DNA of 64,000 bases from assembly GCA_016707175.1 (NCBI GenBank), contig JADJIB010000001.1, forward strand, positions 1-64,000. The letters run 5' to 3'. Under the pieces are notes generated by a model. That model was not told where the DNA came from. It saw only the letters and a list, made by a program, of their open reading frames with translations, and searched no databases. Positions 37,258 through 46,551 of the stretch are shown piece after piece. The stretch's first letter is position 1. Each line of letters starts with the position of its first letter. This DNA is from Candidatus Phosphoribacter hodrii. GTDB taxonomy: Bacteria; Actinomycetota; Actinomycetes; Actinomycetales; Dermatophilaceae. A program made the translations under genes and the position numbers.

Positions 37258-38241
37258 ATGAGTTCCCATGCCGAATCTGGCCCGGGGCAACGTGGTCCTA
37301 GCCAACCTGCGCACGAGCAACCCTGGTCACCACGGCCCGGCCAGCCCTTCCTTCGCCGAGGGGCGCAGCAGGCCGGCATCAGCGACGATCACTTGGCAGG
37401 ACCTGGATTCCGAGCCATCTTCCGCGGTGTCCACGTGACTGCCGACGTGCCGATCACCCTCACGCTGCGCGCCCAAGCCGCGCTCACTGCGGCGCCAGCC
37501 GGGGCCATGATCAGCCACCACACCGCGGCCAAGCTGTGGGGTGGCGTCGTTCCTGACACCTCAGCCGTCCACGTGAGCATCCCGCCAGGCACAAGTTTCA
37601 GTCGAGCCGGGGTCATCGTGCATCGGCCACACACCCTCCCCGCCGTTGGTACGAGACGTCGTGTCCGAGTCACCCGGCCCGAGGAGACCTTCCTGGCGTG
37701 CGCGGCATACCTCGCGCTGGTCGAGCTCGTCGTGCTCGGTGACAGCCTCGTGGGAGCGGGGGCCACCACTGCGGAGGCCTTGATCACAGCCGCTGCTCAC
37801 AGGCGCGGGCGCGGGACCCGGCTGGCCCGCTCGGCAGCCGCGCTCGTGCGTCGAGGCGTCGACTCGCCCCCGGAGACGCGGCTGCGGTTGCTGCTGTGCC
37901 TCGCTGGACTGCCCGAGCCAGAGGTCGACCACCGCATCTATTCCGAGACTGGGCAGCTGCTCTACCGGTTCGACCTGGGCTATCCGCAGATCAAACTGGC
38001 CATCGAGTACGACGGTCGCCATCACGAGCGCGACCCCTACCGAGGACGTGACCTGCTGCGACGCGAGGACCTCGAGGCCGACGGCTGGGCATTTGTCGTC
38101 GTCGTCACCGAACACCTGAACGGCACACCGGGGGACGTCCTGGCCCGGGTCGCGCGAGTGATGCAACGACGAGGTATGCCGGTGCCGCGCCTGAGCGAGC
38201 GCTGGCGACAGCACTTCTCTCAGCGGGAGCGCCCGGCCTGA
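37258..38241 (+). CDS. DUF559-type nuclease-like protein with AbiEi-like N-terminal part
   Basis: 327 residues. The C-terminal domain (about 200-320) contains RFDLGYPQIKLAIEYDGRHH (about 238-257), the DUF559/Vsr-like pattern D...E-x-D-G that suggests a PD-(D/E)xK endonuclease fold, followed by RREDLEADGWAFVVVV. The middle (GAMISHHTAAKLWGGVVP, VHVSIPPGTSFSRAGVIVHR, RVTRPEETFLACAAYL) matches the AbiEi-like part seen in type IV antitoxin relatives. Such genes are numerous in Actinobacteria and mostly unstudied. Here it is flanked on both sides by direct AACTCGACACTCGC repeats and lies in a block inserted between rho and rpmE. No toxin gene is adjacent. Confidence 0.82.
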   Translation: MSSHAESGPGQRGPSQPAHEQPWSPRPGQPFLRRGAQQAGISDDHLAGPGFRAIFRGVHVTADVPITLTLRAQAALTAAPAGAMISHHTAAKLWGGVVPDTSAVHVSIPPGTSFSRAGVIVHRPHTLPAVGTRRRVRVTRPEETFLACAAYLALVELVVLGDSLVGAGATTAEALITAAAHRRGRGTRLARSAAALVRRGVDSPPETRLRLLLCLAGLPEPEVDHRIYSETGQLLYRFDLGYPQIKLAIEYDGRHHERDPYRGRDLLRREDLEADGWAFVVVVTEHLNGTPGDVLARVARVMQRRGMPVPRLSERWRQHFSQRERPA

Positions 38242-38279
38242 CAGTTGCGCTGGCGAGTTCTGACGGTTGCCGCCCGGCT

Positions 38280-38397
38280 AACTCGACACTCGCTGAGCTG
38301 CGCGGGCTGGATAGCGCGGAAGGGCCAGGAAACTCAACACTCGCTGAGTTGCGCGGGGCTGGATAGCGCGGAAGGGCCAGGCCAACTCGACACTCGC
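38280..38397 (+). repeat. Three AACTCGACACTCGC units, 51-53 bases apart (downstream side)
   Basis: Units start at 38280, 38331 and 38384. The first two repeat a longer block including GCTGAG, GCGCGGG, CTGGATAGCGCGGAAGGGCC. The second copy reads AACTCAACACTCGC. The third copy forms the loop side of the rho-proximal terminator. The orientation is the same as in the pair upstream of the DUF559 gene. Confidence 0.75.
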
Positions 38398-38412
38398 CGA
38401 GTTGGCCTGGCC
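38375..38412. terminator. Strong bidirectional terminator between DUF559 and rho
   Basis: Perfect 15-base arms 38375-38389 (GGCCAGGCCAACTCG) and 38398-38412 with an eight-base loop ACACTCGC. It lies 13 bases beyond the minus-strand rho stop and downstream of the convergent DUF559 gene, so it can serve both. Confidence 0.75.
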
Positions 38413-38425
38413 GACACCGATCTGA

Positions 38426-40615
38426 CTAGTTGTCCTCTTCGCCGTCGAGCTTGATCGACGAGGTGCGCTGGACCTGGACGAGGAATTCGAGGTTGCTCTT
38501 GGTCTTCTTGAGCCGGTCGAGCAGCAACTCAATGCCTTGGGTCTCGTCGAGGGCGGAGAGCACCCGACGCAGTTTCCACATGATCCGCAACTCTTCGGTC
38601 GACATGAGGATGTCCTCACGCCGGGTGCCCGAGGCGTTGACGTCGACGGCCGGGTAGATCCGGCGGTTGGCCAGCTGGCGGGAGAGCTTGAGCTCCCAGT
38701 TGCCGGTGCCCTTGAACTCCTCAAAGATGACCTCGTCCATCTTGGAGCCGGTCTCGACGAGGGCCGTGGCGAGGATGGTGAGCGAGCCGCCGTCCTCGAT
38801 GTTGCGCGCCGCACCGAAGAACTTCTTCGGCGGGTAGAGCGCGGCTGAGTCGACACCACCGGAGAGGATGCGCCCACTGGCGGGTGCAGCCAGGTTGTAG
38901 GCGCGGCCCAAGCGGGTGATGCCATCCAGCAGGATGACGACATCGTGGCCCAACTCGACCAGGCGCTTGGCCCGCTCGATGGCCAGCTCGGCGACCGTGG
39001 TGTGGTCGTCGGCCGGACGGTCGAAGGTCGAGGCGATGACCTCGCCACGAACCGTCCGCTGCATGTCGGTGACTTCCTCAGGACGCTCATCGACGAGCAC
39101 GACCATGAGGTGGACCTCAGGGTTGTTGGTCGTGATGGCGTTGGCGATCGCCTGCAGGATAAGCGTCTTACCGGCCTTCGGCGGGCTGACGATCAGACCA
39201 CGCTGACCCTTGCCGATCGGCGACACGAGGTCGACGACCCGGGTGGTGATGATGTTGGGCAACGTCTCCAGACGCAGCCGCTCCTGCGGGTAGAGCGGGG
39301 TGAGCTTGGAGAACTCGACCCGCGACTTGGCCTGGTCAGGATCCATGCCGTTGACGGTGTCCAGCCGGACGAGCGGGTTGAACTTGGCCCGGTTGCCGGT
39401 CTGACCGACGGGGATCTCACCCTCACGCAGCGCCTTGACGGCACCGGTCACGGCGTCGCCCTTGCGCAGCCCGTGCCGACGCACCAGGCCGAGCGGCACG
39501 TAAACGTCGCCAGGCCCCGGGAGGTAGCCCGATGTCCGGACGAACGCGTAGTTGTCCGACACGTCGAGGATGCCGGCGACGGGCACGATGACGTCGTCCT
39601 CGGCGATCTGCACGTCCGCCTCGGTGAGCTCCTGCCCACCCATCGGCATACCCATCGTCCCGCGGCCGCGCTTGCGGTCGCGGCTGCGCTGGCGATTGCG
39701 CCGACGGCCGGTGCGGCTGTCAATGTCATCGTCGTAGCGCGACTGGTTCTGCTGGCCGCCCTGGCCACCCTGCTGACGGTACTGACCGCCCTGCTGGCCT
39801 TGCTGCCGATCCTGCTGACGGTCTTGCTGGCCGCCCTGTTGGCGGTCCTGCTGACGATCCTGCTGACGGTCCTGCTGACGATCCTGCTGACGGTCCTGCT
39901 GGCCGCCCTGCTGGCCGCCCTGCTGGCCGCCCTGCTGACGGTCCTGCTGGCCGCCCTGTTGGCGGTCCTGCTGGCGATCTTGCTGGCCCTGCTGATCGCC
40001 GGACTGCCCCTCGCGGTTGCGGGTGAAACGCTCGGCGCGCTCCCGGGGGGCGCGCTCGCCCTGCTCGGAAGACCCGGACGAGGCCGGCCGGTCGGCCCGC
40101 TCGCCCTGCTCGGCAGGCGCGGCCGAGCTGGCGTCGGACGCACCGTCGCCGATCGGGAGGCTGGCCTGAGCGCCGCCGGTCGAACCGCTCTGGGGGGCAC
40201 CGGCACCGGTGCGGACCCGGCGCGAACCGGAACGGGACCGGGCCGGCGCGCTAGAGCCGCCCTCGGCCGACGCGGTCGCCGCCGGAGCGCTGGACGCGCC
40301 GCTGCCGCCGGACGCGCTGCTGCCGCCGGACGCGCTGTTGCCACTGGCTGCGCTGTCACTGGAGGCGGCGGGCTCGGCGCTGCGAGCCGCTGCGGCCGAC
40401 GTGGCGGCCGAACCCGCGCTCGCGCGTCCCGAACCGCGGGAGGAGCCCCCGCCTCGGCTCGCCGAAATGGCGGCCACGAGGTCGTCCTTGCGCATCTTCG
40501 CCGTGCCGGTGATGCCCAGGCTCGATGCCACGTCCTTGAGCTCGGCAAGCTTGAGCCCCGTGAGGCCTGCTTTGGTCGACTTGCGGTCGGCCGCGGCCTC
40601 AATGGTGTCTGTCAC
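38426..40615 (-). CDS. rho: Transcription termination factor Rho with long low-complexity insert
   Basis: 729 residues, about 310 more than E. coli Rho. Order: Rho-N helical domain (about 15-50, LKLAELKDVASSLGITGTAK), Ser/Ala/Gly-rich linker (55-195), Gln/Asp/Arg/Gly repeat region (about 200-290, units such as QQDRQ and QQGGQ), basic RNA-binding stretch (RRRNRQRSRDRKRGRG), cold-shock-like primary RNA site (DNYAFVRTSGYLPGPGDVYV), and the ATPase with Walker A IVSPPKAGKTLILQ (about 478) and VVLVDERPEEVTDM. GTG 40615 has GGAAGG upstream. Inserts of this kind occur in Micrococcales Rho and are thought to bind RNA or drive condensation. Confidence 0.96.
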   Translation of the reverse strand: MTDTIEAAADRKSTKAGLTGLKLAELKDVASSLGITGTAKMRKDDLVAAISASRGGGSSRGSGRASAGSAATSAAAARSAEPAASSDSAASGNSASGGSSASGGSGASSAPAATASAEGGSSAPARSRSGSRRVRTGAGAPQSGSTGGAQASLPIGDGASDASSAAPAEQGERADRPASSGSSEQGERAPRERAERFTRNREGQSGDQQGQQDRQQDRQQGGQQDRQQGGQQGGQQGGQQDRQQDRQQDRQQDRQQDRQQGGQQDRQQDRQQGQQGGQYRQQGGQGGQQNQSRYDDDIDSRTGRRRNRQRSRDRKRGRGTMGMPMGGQELTEADVQIAEDDVIVPVAGILDVSDNYAFVRTSGYLPGPGDVYVPLGLVRRHGLRKGDAVTGAVKALREGEIPVGQTGNRAKFNPLVRLDTVNGMDPDQAKSRVEFSKLTPLYPQERLRLETLPNIITTRVVDLVSPIGKGQRGLIVSPPKAGKTLILQAIANAITTNNPEVHLMVVLVDERPEEVTDMQRTVRGEVIASTFDRPADDHTTVAELAIERAKRLVELGHDVVILLDGITRLGRAYNLAAPASGRILSGGVDSAALYPPKKFFGAARNIEDGGSLTILATALVETGSKMDEVIFEEFKGTGNWELKLSRQLANRRIYPAVDVNASGTRREDILMSTEELRIMWKLRRVLSALDETQGIELLLDRLKKTKSNLEFLVQVQRTSSIKLDGEEDN
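39739..40020 (-). repeat. Internal tandem repeat encoding the Q/D/R/G-rich segment of Rho
   Basis: A repeating 9-15 base pattern (on the minus strand CAGCAGGACCGTCAGCAG and CAGCAGGGCGGC variants) codes for units QQDRQ and QQGGQ. At least 15 units are seen. Copy number is likely to vary between strains through slippage without changing the frame because unit lengths are multiples of three. Confidence 0.85.
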
Positions 40616-40856
40616 GAAGGATCCTTCCCCTCGTTCGTCGGCATCCCCTGACGGGAGCCGGGTGCTGCGGCCAGCATCAGCTGACCGGTGAGTTGACCCC
40701 ACGGTGGACGCGCGCAAGGCGGACCGAGGCTGTCAAGGCCTGTCGCGTGGGGGTGGTGCCGCCGCGCCGTCGCGGGCCACTCGGCCCTCCGGTGCGGTGC
40801 ACGCTCAATGTAACACCTCCGCCGTCGCCCTGCCCGCGTCCCGCCGCAGACGCGTG
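40616..40856 (-). promoter_or_regulatory. rho leader and candidate -10 box
   Basis: This 241-base gap between rho and thrB contains no gene. On the minus strand TACATT (complement of 40807-40812) is the best -10 candidate, which would give a leader of about 185 bases before the rho start. Long leaders with Rho autoregulation are known in other bacteria. The -35 is not obvious, so the assignment is tentative. Confidence 0.35.
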
Positions 40857-41858
40857 TCAACGCAACCGAACCGTCACACCCTCGGCGGGGATGCCCGGCA
40901 CCAGGCGGGTCCAGATCTCGTCGGCCCCGGAACGCACGGAATCGACCCGATCGGTCGTCGTCAGGACCAAGACGCTCGGCCCGGCGCCGGAGATGGTCGC
41001 CGCGTGTCCGTCAGCTCGCAACCGGTCGACGAGGTCCATCGACGCGGCATACGAGGGGCGTCGCGCCTCCTGGTGCAGCCAGTCGTGGGTCGCGGGGACC
41101 AGCAGTTCGGGGCTGCGGGTGGCCGCCTCGACGAGCAGCGCCGCGCGAGCCGAGTTGCGGGCCGCGTCGCGCAGCAGCACGCGCTCGGGCAGCAGCGCGC
41201 GGGCCGTGTGAGTGGCCAAGGTCGTTTCCGGCACGAAGACGACAGCGGTCAGGTCGGGGTGCAGGGGCAACCGCACGGTGACGGTATGCCGTGTGCCCGC
41301 CTCCCCCTCCGACGCCCCGACCGCGATGGGCAGGTCGTCCTGGGCCGACCACGAGAGGGTCATCCCCCCGAAGACGGTCGCCGAGGCGTTGTCCGGGTGC
41401 CCTTCGAGCTCACTGGCGAGAGAGTTGACCGCCTCGAGGTCGATCGTGACGGCCTCCCCTGCCGCGCCCGGGCGCCCCTCGCCCGCAGCCGCAGCGCACG
41501 CTGAAAGTCCTTGCGCCGCAGCGACCCCCGAGACGATCGCCGTTGCCGACGAACCCATCCCACGTCCATGAGGCACCGCGTTGACCGTCTGCACGAGAAG
41601 TCCCGACGGCACCTCGACGCCGAGCTCGCGCAGGCCTCGGACCATCGAGCGATAGACCAGATGGGACTCGTCGCGGGGCACCCCGTCGGCGCCCGACCCG
41701 GTGACCTCGATACGCAACCCCGGTTCGGCGACCACGGTGACATCGAGTTGGTCCCAGACCCCGAGAGCCAGGCCGACGGAGTCGAAACCCGGCCCGAGGT
41801 TGGCACTGCTGGCCGGGGTCCGCACCCGGATCGCCGTGCCGACGGGGACCTTGCGCAT
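40857..41858 (-). CDS. thrB: Homoserine kinase
   Basis: 333 residues, GHMP kinase that phosphorylates homoserine. Motif 1 is RVRTPASSANLGPGFDSVGLA (about 13-32, shown without its first residue in 20s: VRTPASSANLGPGFDSVGLA), the ATP loop is VPHGRGMGSSATAIVSGVAA (about 98-117), and motif 3 is HAATISGAGPSVLVL (about 283-297). ATG 41858 is eight bases after the thrC stop, so both are probably on one transcript with hom. Confidence 0.95.
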   Translation of the reverse strand: MRKVPVGTAIRVRTPASSANLGPGFDSVGLALGVWDQLDVTVVAEPGLRIEVTGSGADGVPRDESHLVYRSMVRGLRELGVEVPSGLLVQTVNAVPHGRGMGSSATAIVSGVAAAQGLSACAAAAGEGRPGAAGEAVTIDLEAVNSLASELEGHPDNASATVFGGMTLSWSAQDDLPIAVGASEGEAGTRHTVTVRLPLHPDLTAVVFVPETTLATHTARALLPERVLLRDAARNSARAALLVEAATRSPELLVPATHDWLHQEARRPSYAASMDLVDRLRADGHAATISGAGPSVLVLTTTDRVDSVRSGADEIWTRLVPGIPAEGVTVRLR

Positions 41859-41866
41859 GATGAGGG

Positions 41867-42973
41867 TCAGCTTTCGAGACCGAGGGCGACGGCCGCGGCA
41901 TACGCCTCGGCGGCGATCTGGGTCGGGACGACCTCGGTGCCGTCGGCGCGCTTGAGAGCCCACTGCGGGTCCTTGAGGCCGTGGCCGGTGACGGTGCAGA
42001 CGATGCGGGCCCCCGCGGGCACGTCGCCGGACTCCGAGCGGGCCAGCAGGCCTGCGACCGAGGCCGCCGAGCCGGGCTCCACGAACACGCCCTCCTTGCC
42101 CGAGAGGATCCGGTGGGCGTCGAGGATCTGCTCGTCGGTGACCGCGTCGATCCGGCCGCCGGAGTCGTCGCGGGCCGCGACGGCCTGGGCCCACGAGGCC
42201 GGGTTGCCGATCCGGATGGCGGTGGCGATGGTCTCGGGCTCGTCGACCGGGTGGCCGAGGACGATCGGCGCCGCACCGGCGGCCTGGAACCCCCACATTC
42301 GGGGCAGGTGGGTGGCCGGGCCACCCGTGCCCGCCTCGCCGGGAGCGCCGGGGGTGCCCGCGGCATACTCCTGGTAACCCTGCCAATAGGCGGTGATGTT
42401 GCCCGCGTTGCCGACCGGCAGGCAGTGGATGTCGGGGGCGTCGCCCAGGGCGTCGACGATCTCGAAGGCCGCGGTCTTCTGCCCCTCGATGCGGGCCGGG
42501 TTGACCGAGTTGACCAACTCGACCGGGTAGGCCTCGGCGAGCTTGCGCGCCACGGTGAGACAGTCGTCGAAATTGCCCGCCACCTGCAGCAAGGTCGCCC
42601 CGTGGGCGATCGCCTGGCTGAGCTTGCCCATGGCGATCTTGCCGTCGGGCACCAGGACGGCGCAGGCCATCCCGGCCTTGGTGGCATAGGCGGCCGCGCT
42701 TGCGCTCGTGTTGCCGGTGGAGGCGCAGATGACGACCTTGGCACCGCGCGCGGCGGCCACCGAGATGGCCGTCGTCATCCCGCGGTCCTTGAACGACCCG
42801 GTCGGGTTGAGGCCCTCAAACTTCAGCCACACCTGCGCGCCGACGCGCTCGGAGAGGTATGCCGCGGGGATGAGTGGGGTGCCGCCCTCGAGGAGGGTGA
42901 CGACCGGGGCACCGGCGAGCATCGGCAACCGATCGGCATACTCGCGGATGACCCCGCGCCACTGGTGGGCCAT
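41867..42973 (-). CDS. thrC: Threonine synthase
   Basis: 368 residues, PLP enzyme that converts O-phosphohomoserine to threonine. PLP Lys in LNPTGSFKDRGMTTAISVAA (about 63), the phosphate loop CASTGNTSASAAAYATKAG, and VGNAGNITAYWQGY (about 180). Start ATG 42973 lies one base after the hom stop (42975-42977). Within the hom-thrC-thrB run it is intact, whereas hom carries an indel. Confidence 0.96.
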   Translation of the reverse strand: MAHQWRGVIREYADRLPMLAGAPVVTLLEGGTPLIPAAYLSERVGAQVWLKFEGLNPTGSFKDRGMTTAISVAAARGAKVVICASTGNTSASAAAYATKAGMACAVLVPDGKIAMGKLSQAIAHGATLLQVAGNFDDCLTVARKLAEAYPVELVNSVNPARIEGQKTAAFEIVDALGDAPDIHCLPVGNAGNITAYWQGYQEYAAGTPGAPGEAGTGGPATHLPRMWGFQAAGAAPIVLGHPVDEPETIATAIRIGNPASWAQAVAARDDSGGRIDAVTDEQILDAHRILSGKEGVFVEPGSAASVAGLLARSESGDVPAGARIVCTVTGHGLKDPQWALKRADGTEVVPTQIAAEAYAAAVALGLES

Positions 42974-42974
42974 G

Positions 42975-44338
42975 TCAGACACCTTCCACACGCATAACGG
43001 AATTGACGCCTCGAACGACGGGCAACGCGGCGAGCGCGTCGACGGTGGCCGAGAGGGCCGCCTCGGGGGCGACGTGGGTGACGACGACGAGGCTTGCCCG
43101 CGCGGTCGACCCGCCCGAGCCGCTCGCGGCATCGGCGGCAGCGCCGCCAACGACCTGCTGCTGGCGAACCGTCTCGATCGACACCTCGTGGTCGGCGAAA
43201 GCCGAGGCCACCTGGGCGAGGACGCCAGGACGATCGGCGACGTCGAGGCTGATGTGGTAGCGGGTGAGGGCCTGGCCCATGTCGAGCAGAGGCAGGTCGG
43301 CATAGGCGCTCTCCCCCGGCCCGCGGCCACCGAGGACCCGGTGCCGAGCGACAGCGACGACATCGCCGAGGACGGCGCTGGCCGTGGGCTCGCCACCGGC
43401 ACCGCGCCCGTAGAACATCAGTTGACCGGCGGCCTCGGCCTCGACGAAGACGGCGTTGAAGGCCTCACGCACGCCGGCGAGCGGGTGCCGCCGAGGAATC
43501 ATCGCCGGGTGGACTCGCACGGAAACCCCTGCAGGAGAGCCGTCTTCGCCATCGGTGCGCTCGCAGATCGCGAGCAGCTTGACGACGCAGTCCATGTCCT
43601 TGGCGGCCTGGATGTCGGCCGCGGTGACCTCGGTGATGCCCTCGCGGTGGACGTCCTTGCCGGCGACCCGAGTGTGGAAGGCGAGGCTGGCGAGGATCGC
43701 CGCCTTGGCCGCCGCGTCGAAGCCCTCGACATCGGCCGTCGGGTCGGCCTCGGCATAACCGAGCGCCTGGGCCTGGCTCACCGCGTCGGCGAAGCCCTGC
43801 CCGGTCGTGTCCATCTTGTCGAGCACGTAGTTGGTCGTGCCGTTGACGATCCCCATGACCTTGCGCACGGAGTCGCCGGCGAGGATTCGCGCAGCGGCCG
43901 CAGCAGAGGTATGCCGCCCGCCACCGCCGCCTCGAAGTAGAGGTCGACGCCGTGCTCGGCGGCGGCGGCATACAGGGTCGGGCCGTCCTCGGCGAGGAGA
44001 GCCTTGTTGGCCGTGACGACCGAGGCACCGTGCGCCATGGCGCGCAGGATGAGGGTGCGGGCGGGCTCGATGCCGCCGACGACCTCGATGACGACGTCGG
44101 CGCGGGTGACGAGGTCGGCGGAGTCGGTGGTGAAGAGGGCCGGGTCCAGCCCATCACCCCTGTTGCGCCCCGGCCGGCGGACGCCGATGCCGACGAGTTC
44201 CAGAGGGCGACCCACCCGGGCGGCCAGATCGTCGGCGTGCTCGATGAGCAGCCGGGCCACCGCCGAGCCGACCACTCCACAGCCGATGAGGGCGACCCGC
44301 ACCGGGGCGCCCTGCACGTCTTCGCGTTCACTCACCAT
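42975..44338 (-). CDS. hom: Homoserine dehydrogenase (one frameshift)
   Basis: About 454 residues when corrected. NAD(P) motif VRVALIGCGVVGSAVARLL (about 13-31), substrate-domain TANKALLAEDG and AVAGGIPLLRPLRES (about 150). Near 43890 one base is missing, and the second frame continues RKVMGIVNGTTNYVLDKM, GYAEADPTADVEGFDAAAKA (catalytic Lys region) and a C-terminal ACT domain ISLDVADRPGVLAQVASAF (about 360). Conserved blocks join exactly at the break, so a sequencing deletion is likely. Feedback control by threonine through the ACT domain is the family norm. Starts MVSEREDVQG at 44338, 39 bases after lysA. Confidence 0.9.
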
Positions 44339-44377
44339 TGCGTTTACTCACCACGAGGCACCATGATCCCGCATCCC

Positions 44378-45795
44378 TCAGACGTCCAACGCCAGGAGGT
44401 CCTCGACGGTCTCGCGGCGGACGATGACCCGCGCCTTGCCGTCCCGGACGGCGACAACCGGCGGCCTCGGCGTGTGGTTGTACTGGCTGGACAGGGCGCG
44501 GCAATAGGCGCCGGTACCCGGCACTGCGAGCAGGTCGCCCGCCACGATGTCGGCGGGGAGGAACTCGTCTTTGACGACGATGTCACCACTCTCACAGTGC
44601 TTTCCGACGACGCGGGTGAGCACCGGCGTCGCGTTGGACGCGCGTCCGGCCAGCGTGCAGGAGAAGTCGGCGTCGTAGAGCGCGGTGCGGACGTTGTCGC
44701 TCATGCCCCCGTCGACGGAGACGTAACTGCGGCTGGCACCTCCGTCGAGGCGGACCTGCTTGACCGTGCCGACCTGGTAGAGCGTGAAGGTGCTCGGCCC
44801 GGCGATCGCCCGGCCCGGCTCGATCGAGATGCGCGGGATGCCGACCCCGTTGGCCCGACACTCCCGGTCGACGATGTCGGCCATCTCCGCGGCCAAGGAC
44901 TTGGGCGGCAACGGGTCGTGCTCGCTGGTGTAGGCGATGCCGAACCCACCACCGAGGTCGAGCTCGGGCATCTCGATGCCGTGCTCGCGGGCGATCTCGG
45001 CGTGCAGGCGCAGGATCCGGCGGGCCGAGACCTCATAGCCGGAGGTGTCGAAGATCTGCGAGCCGATGTGGCTGTGCAGGCCGAGCAGCCGCAGATGGGG
45101 GGCGTGGGCGAGGATCCGCCGGACCGCCTCGGCCGCGGCACCCGAGGCGAGGGAGAACCCGAACTTCTGGTCCTCGTGGGCGGTGGCGATGAACTCGTGG
45201 GTGTGCGCCTCGACGCCGACCGTGACCCGGACGAGGACCGACGCCGTGCGACCAAGCCGAGCGGCGACGGCGGCCAACCGGTCGATCTCCTCGAAGGAGT
45301 CGACGATGATCCGCCCGACGCCGTAGTCCACGGCCGCTTCGAGCTCGGCCAGGCTCTTGTTGTTGCCGTGCATGCCGATTCGGACCCGGGCATCCCCGCC
45401 CGGATGGCGACGGCCAACTCGCCGCCGCTGCACACGTCGAGGAACAGCCCGTCGTCACGGATCCAGCGGGCGATCTCGGTGCACAGGAACGCCTTGCCCG
45501 CGTAGTAGACGTCGGCTCCGCCGCACAGGTCCTCGAAGATCTCGTTGTAGGTCTGCACGAACTCCGCCGCGCGGGCCCGGAAGTCTGCCTCGTCAACGAT
45601 GTAGGCCGGCGTCCCGAACTGCGTCGCCAGGTCGGTGACCGACACGCCCCCGACCGAGAGGACACCGTCGCGGGAGCGCCCCACGCTCGTGGCCCACAGG
45701 CTGGGGTGCAGGGCGTTGACGTCCGCCGGCTTCTGCAGCCAGGTCGGTCCCCGGTAGCCATCGGCGTGAAGGGCACCGGCCTCGTGTGCGCGCAT
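44378..45795 (-). CDS. lysA: Diaminopimelate decarboxylase (one frameshift)
   Basis: About 472 residues, PLP enzyme for the last step of lysine synthesis. N-terminal VYYAGKAFLCTEIARWI with the PLP Lys (about 90), DVCSGGELAVAIRAGM. Near 45390 the frame shifts by one base, and the rest reads RIGMHGNNKSLAELEAAV, LHSHIGSQIFDT, ELDLGGGFGIAYTSEHDPL, EPGRAIAGPSTFTLYQVG and the active-site Cys region GKHCESGDIVV. Lies directly after the ArgS-like fragment gene with four bases between, and before hom. Lysine and threonine genes are thus on one strand. The indel is probably an error because lysA is normally essential. Confidence 0.92.
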
Positions 45796-45798
45796 GCC

Positions 45799-46551
45799 TC
45801 ATATCCTCTCGGGGGCGGTGATCCCGAGCAGCGCCATTCCACGCTCCAAGACGCCCAATCCGGCTGCTGAGATGCGCGCTCGGGCCCAGTGTTGGGGGGT
45901 GCTCGACTCCCCCGGTCGGGTCGCGATCGCGGGGCGGCGCTCCTCCCAGGGCAGGTATGCCGCCGCGACCGCCAGCAGCGCCGCCGCACACTCGTGCGGG
46001 GTCGTGGCGACCAAACGACGCGGGGCATCGAGGATCTCGGTGAGCAGGACCACGTCGAGGGGATCGCTCAGATCACGCAGGGCCTGCGGGTCGAAGGCAG
46101 CGGCGTCGTGCTGATCGGTTGCTTGACCGGCGCGCTCCTGACCGGCGAGCGCCTGACCGGCGACCCGGCAGGCCCGGGCGTGGGCGAGCAGGACAACGAA
46201 GCCGGGGTTGTCCAACGTCCGCCGGCCAAGGACAGCCGGTGGCGCGGCTGGGAGGTGAGCGGGCGGCATACCGGCGGGCGCTGCGAGATCGGCGAGGGTG
46301 CGGTCGACCCACTCGGGGGCGAGGGTGATCTCCAGCCAGCCGTCGGCGCGGGCCGCTACCGCCTCGACGGCGGGGTGCTCACGGACCGCATCGGCCAACG
46401 CCTGGGCGTCCACGCGGCTGCGAAGGGCCTGGGCGCTGACCCAGACCCAGGGGGCGCGGTCGGTGCGTTCGAGGGGAACGGGGGTGGCCGGCATACCGCT
46501 CAGGTATGCCGCCGCGTCGGCGACCGCGTCGGCCACGCGCGCCAGTGTCAC
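45799..46551 (-). CDS. DALR anticodon-binding-domain protein (ArgS-like fragment) upstream of lysA
   Basis: 250 residues. An N-terminal part similar to the start of arginyl-tRNA synthetase (VTLARVADAVADAAAYLSGM) and a C-terminal DALR-like helical domain (NPGFVVLLAHARACRVA, ALRDLSDPLDVVLLTEILDA, ECAAALLAVAAAYLPWEERR). No HIGH or KMSKS catalytic motif, so it cannot charge tRNA. GTG 46551 overlaps the receiver gene stop by four bases (GTGA). Paralogues in this position are seen in some Micrococcales with unknown role. Regulation of lysine synthesis by tRNA binding is a guess. Three words (46265, 46490, 46504) lie inside, two as a tight inverted pair. Confidence 0.78.
   Translation of the reverse strand: MTLARVADAVADAAAYLSGMPATPVPLERTDRAPWVWVSAQALRSRVDAQALADAVREHPAVEAVAARADGWLEITLAPEWVDRTLADLAAPAGMPPAHLPAAPPAVLGRRTLDNPGFVVLLAHARACRVAGQALAGQERAGQATDQHDAAAFDPQALRDLSDPLDVVLLTEILDAPRRLVATTPHECAAALLAVAAAYLPWEERRPAIATRPGESSTPQHWARARISAAGLGVLERGMALLGITAPERI

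Noticed and set aside
37258..38241. Complete AbiE-type toxin-antitoxin system
   Set aside because: Only the antitoxin-like domain is present within a DUF559 protein. No AbiEii-type nucleotidyltransferase toxin is adjacent.
38945..40651. 568-codon open frame antisense to rho, and many other long opposite-strand frames
   Set aside because: High G+C with strong third-position bias opens long frames on the other strand. They lack family motifs and overlap well-supported genes.
43860..43900. Programmed ribosomal frameshift in hom, lysA, pit or prmC
   Set aside because: No common slippery heptamer or following stem; positions differ and some fit homopolymer errors.
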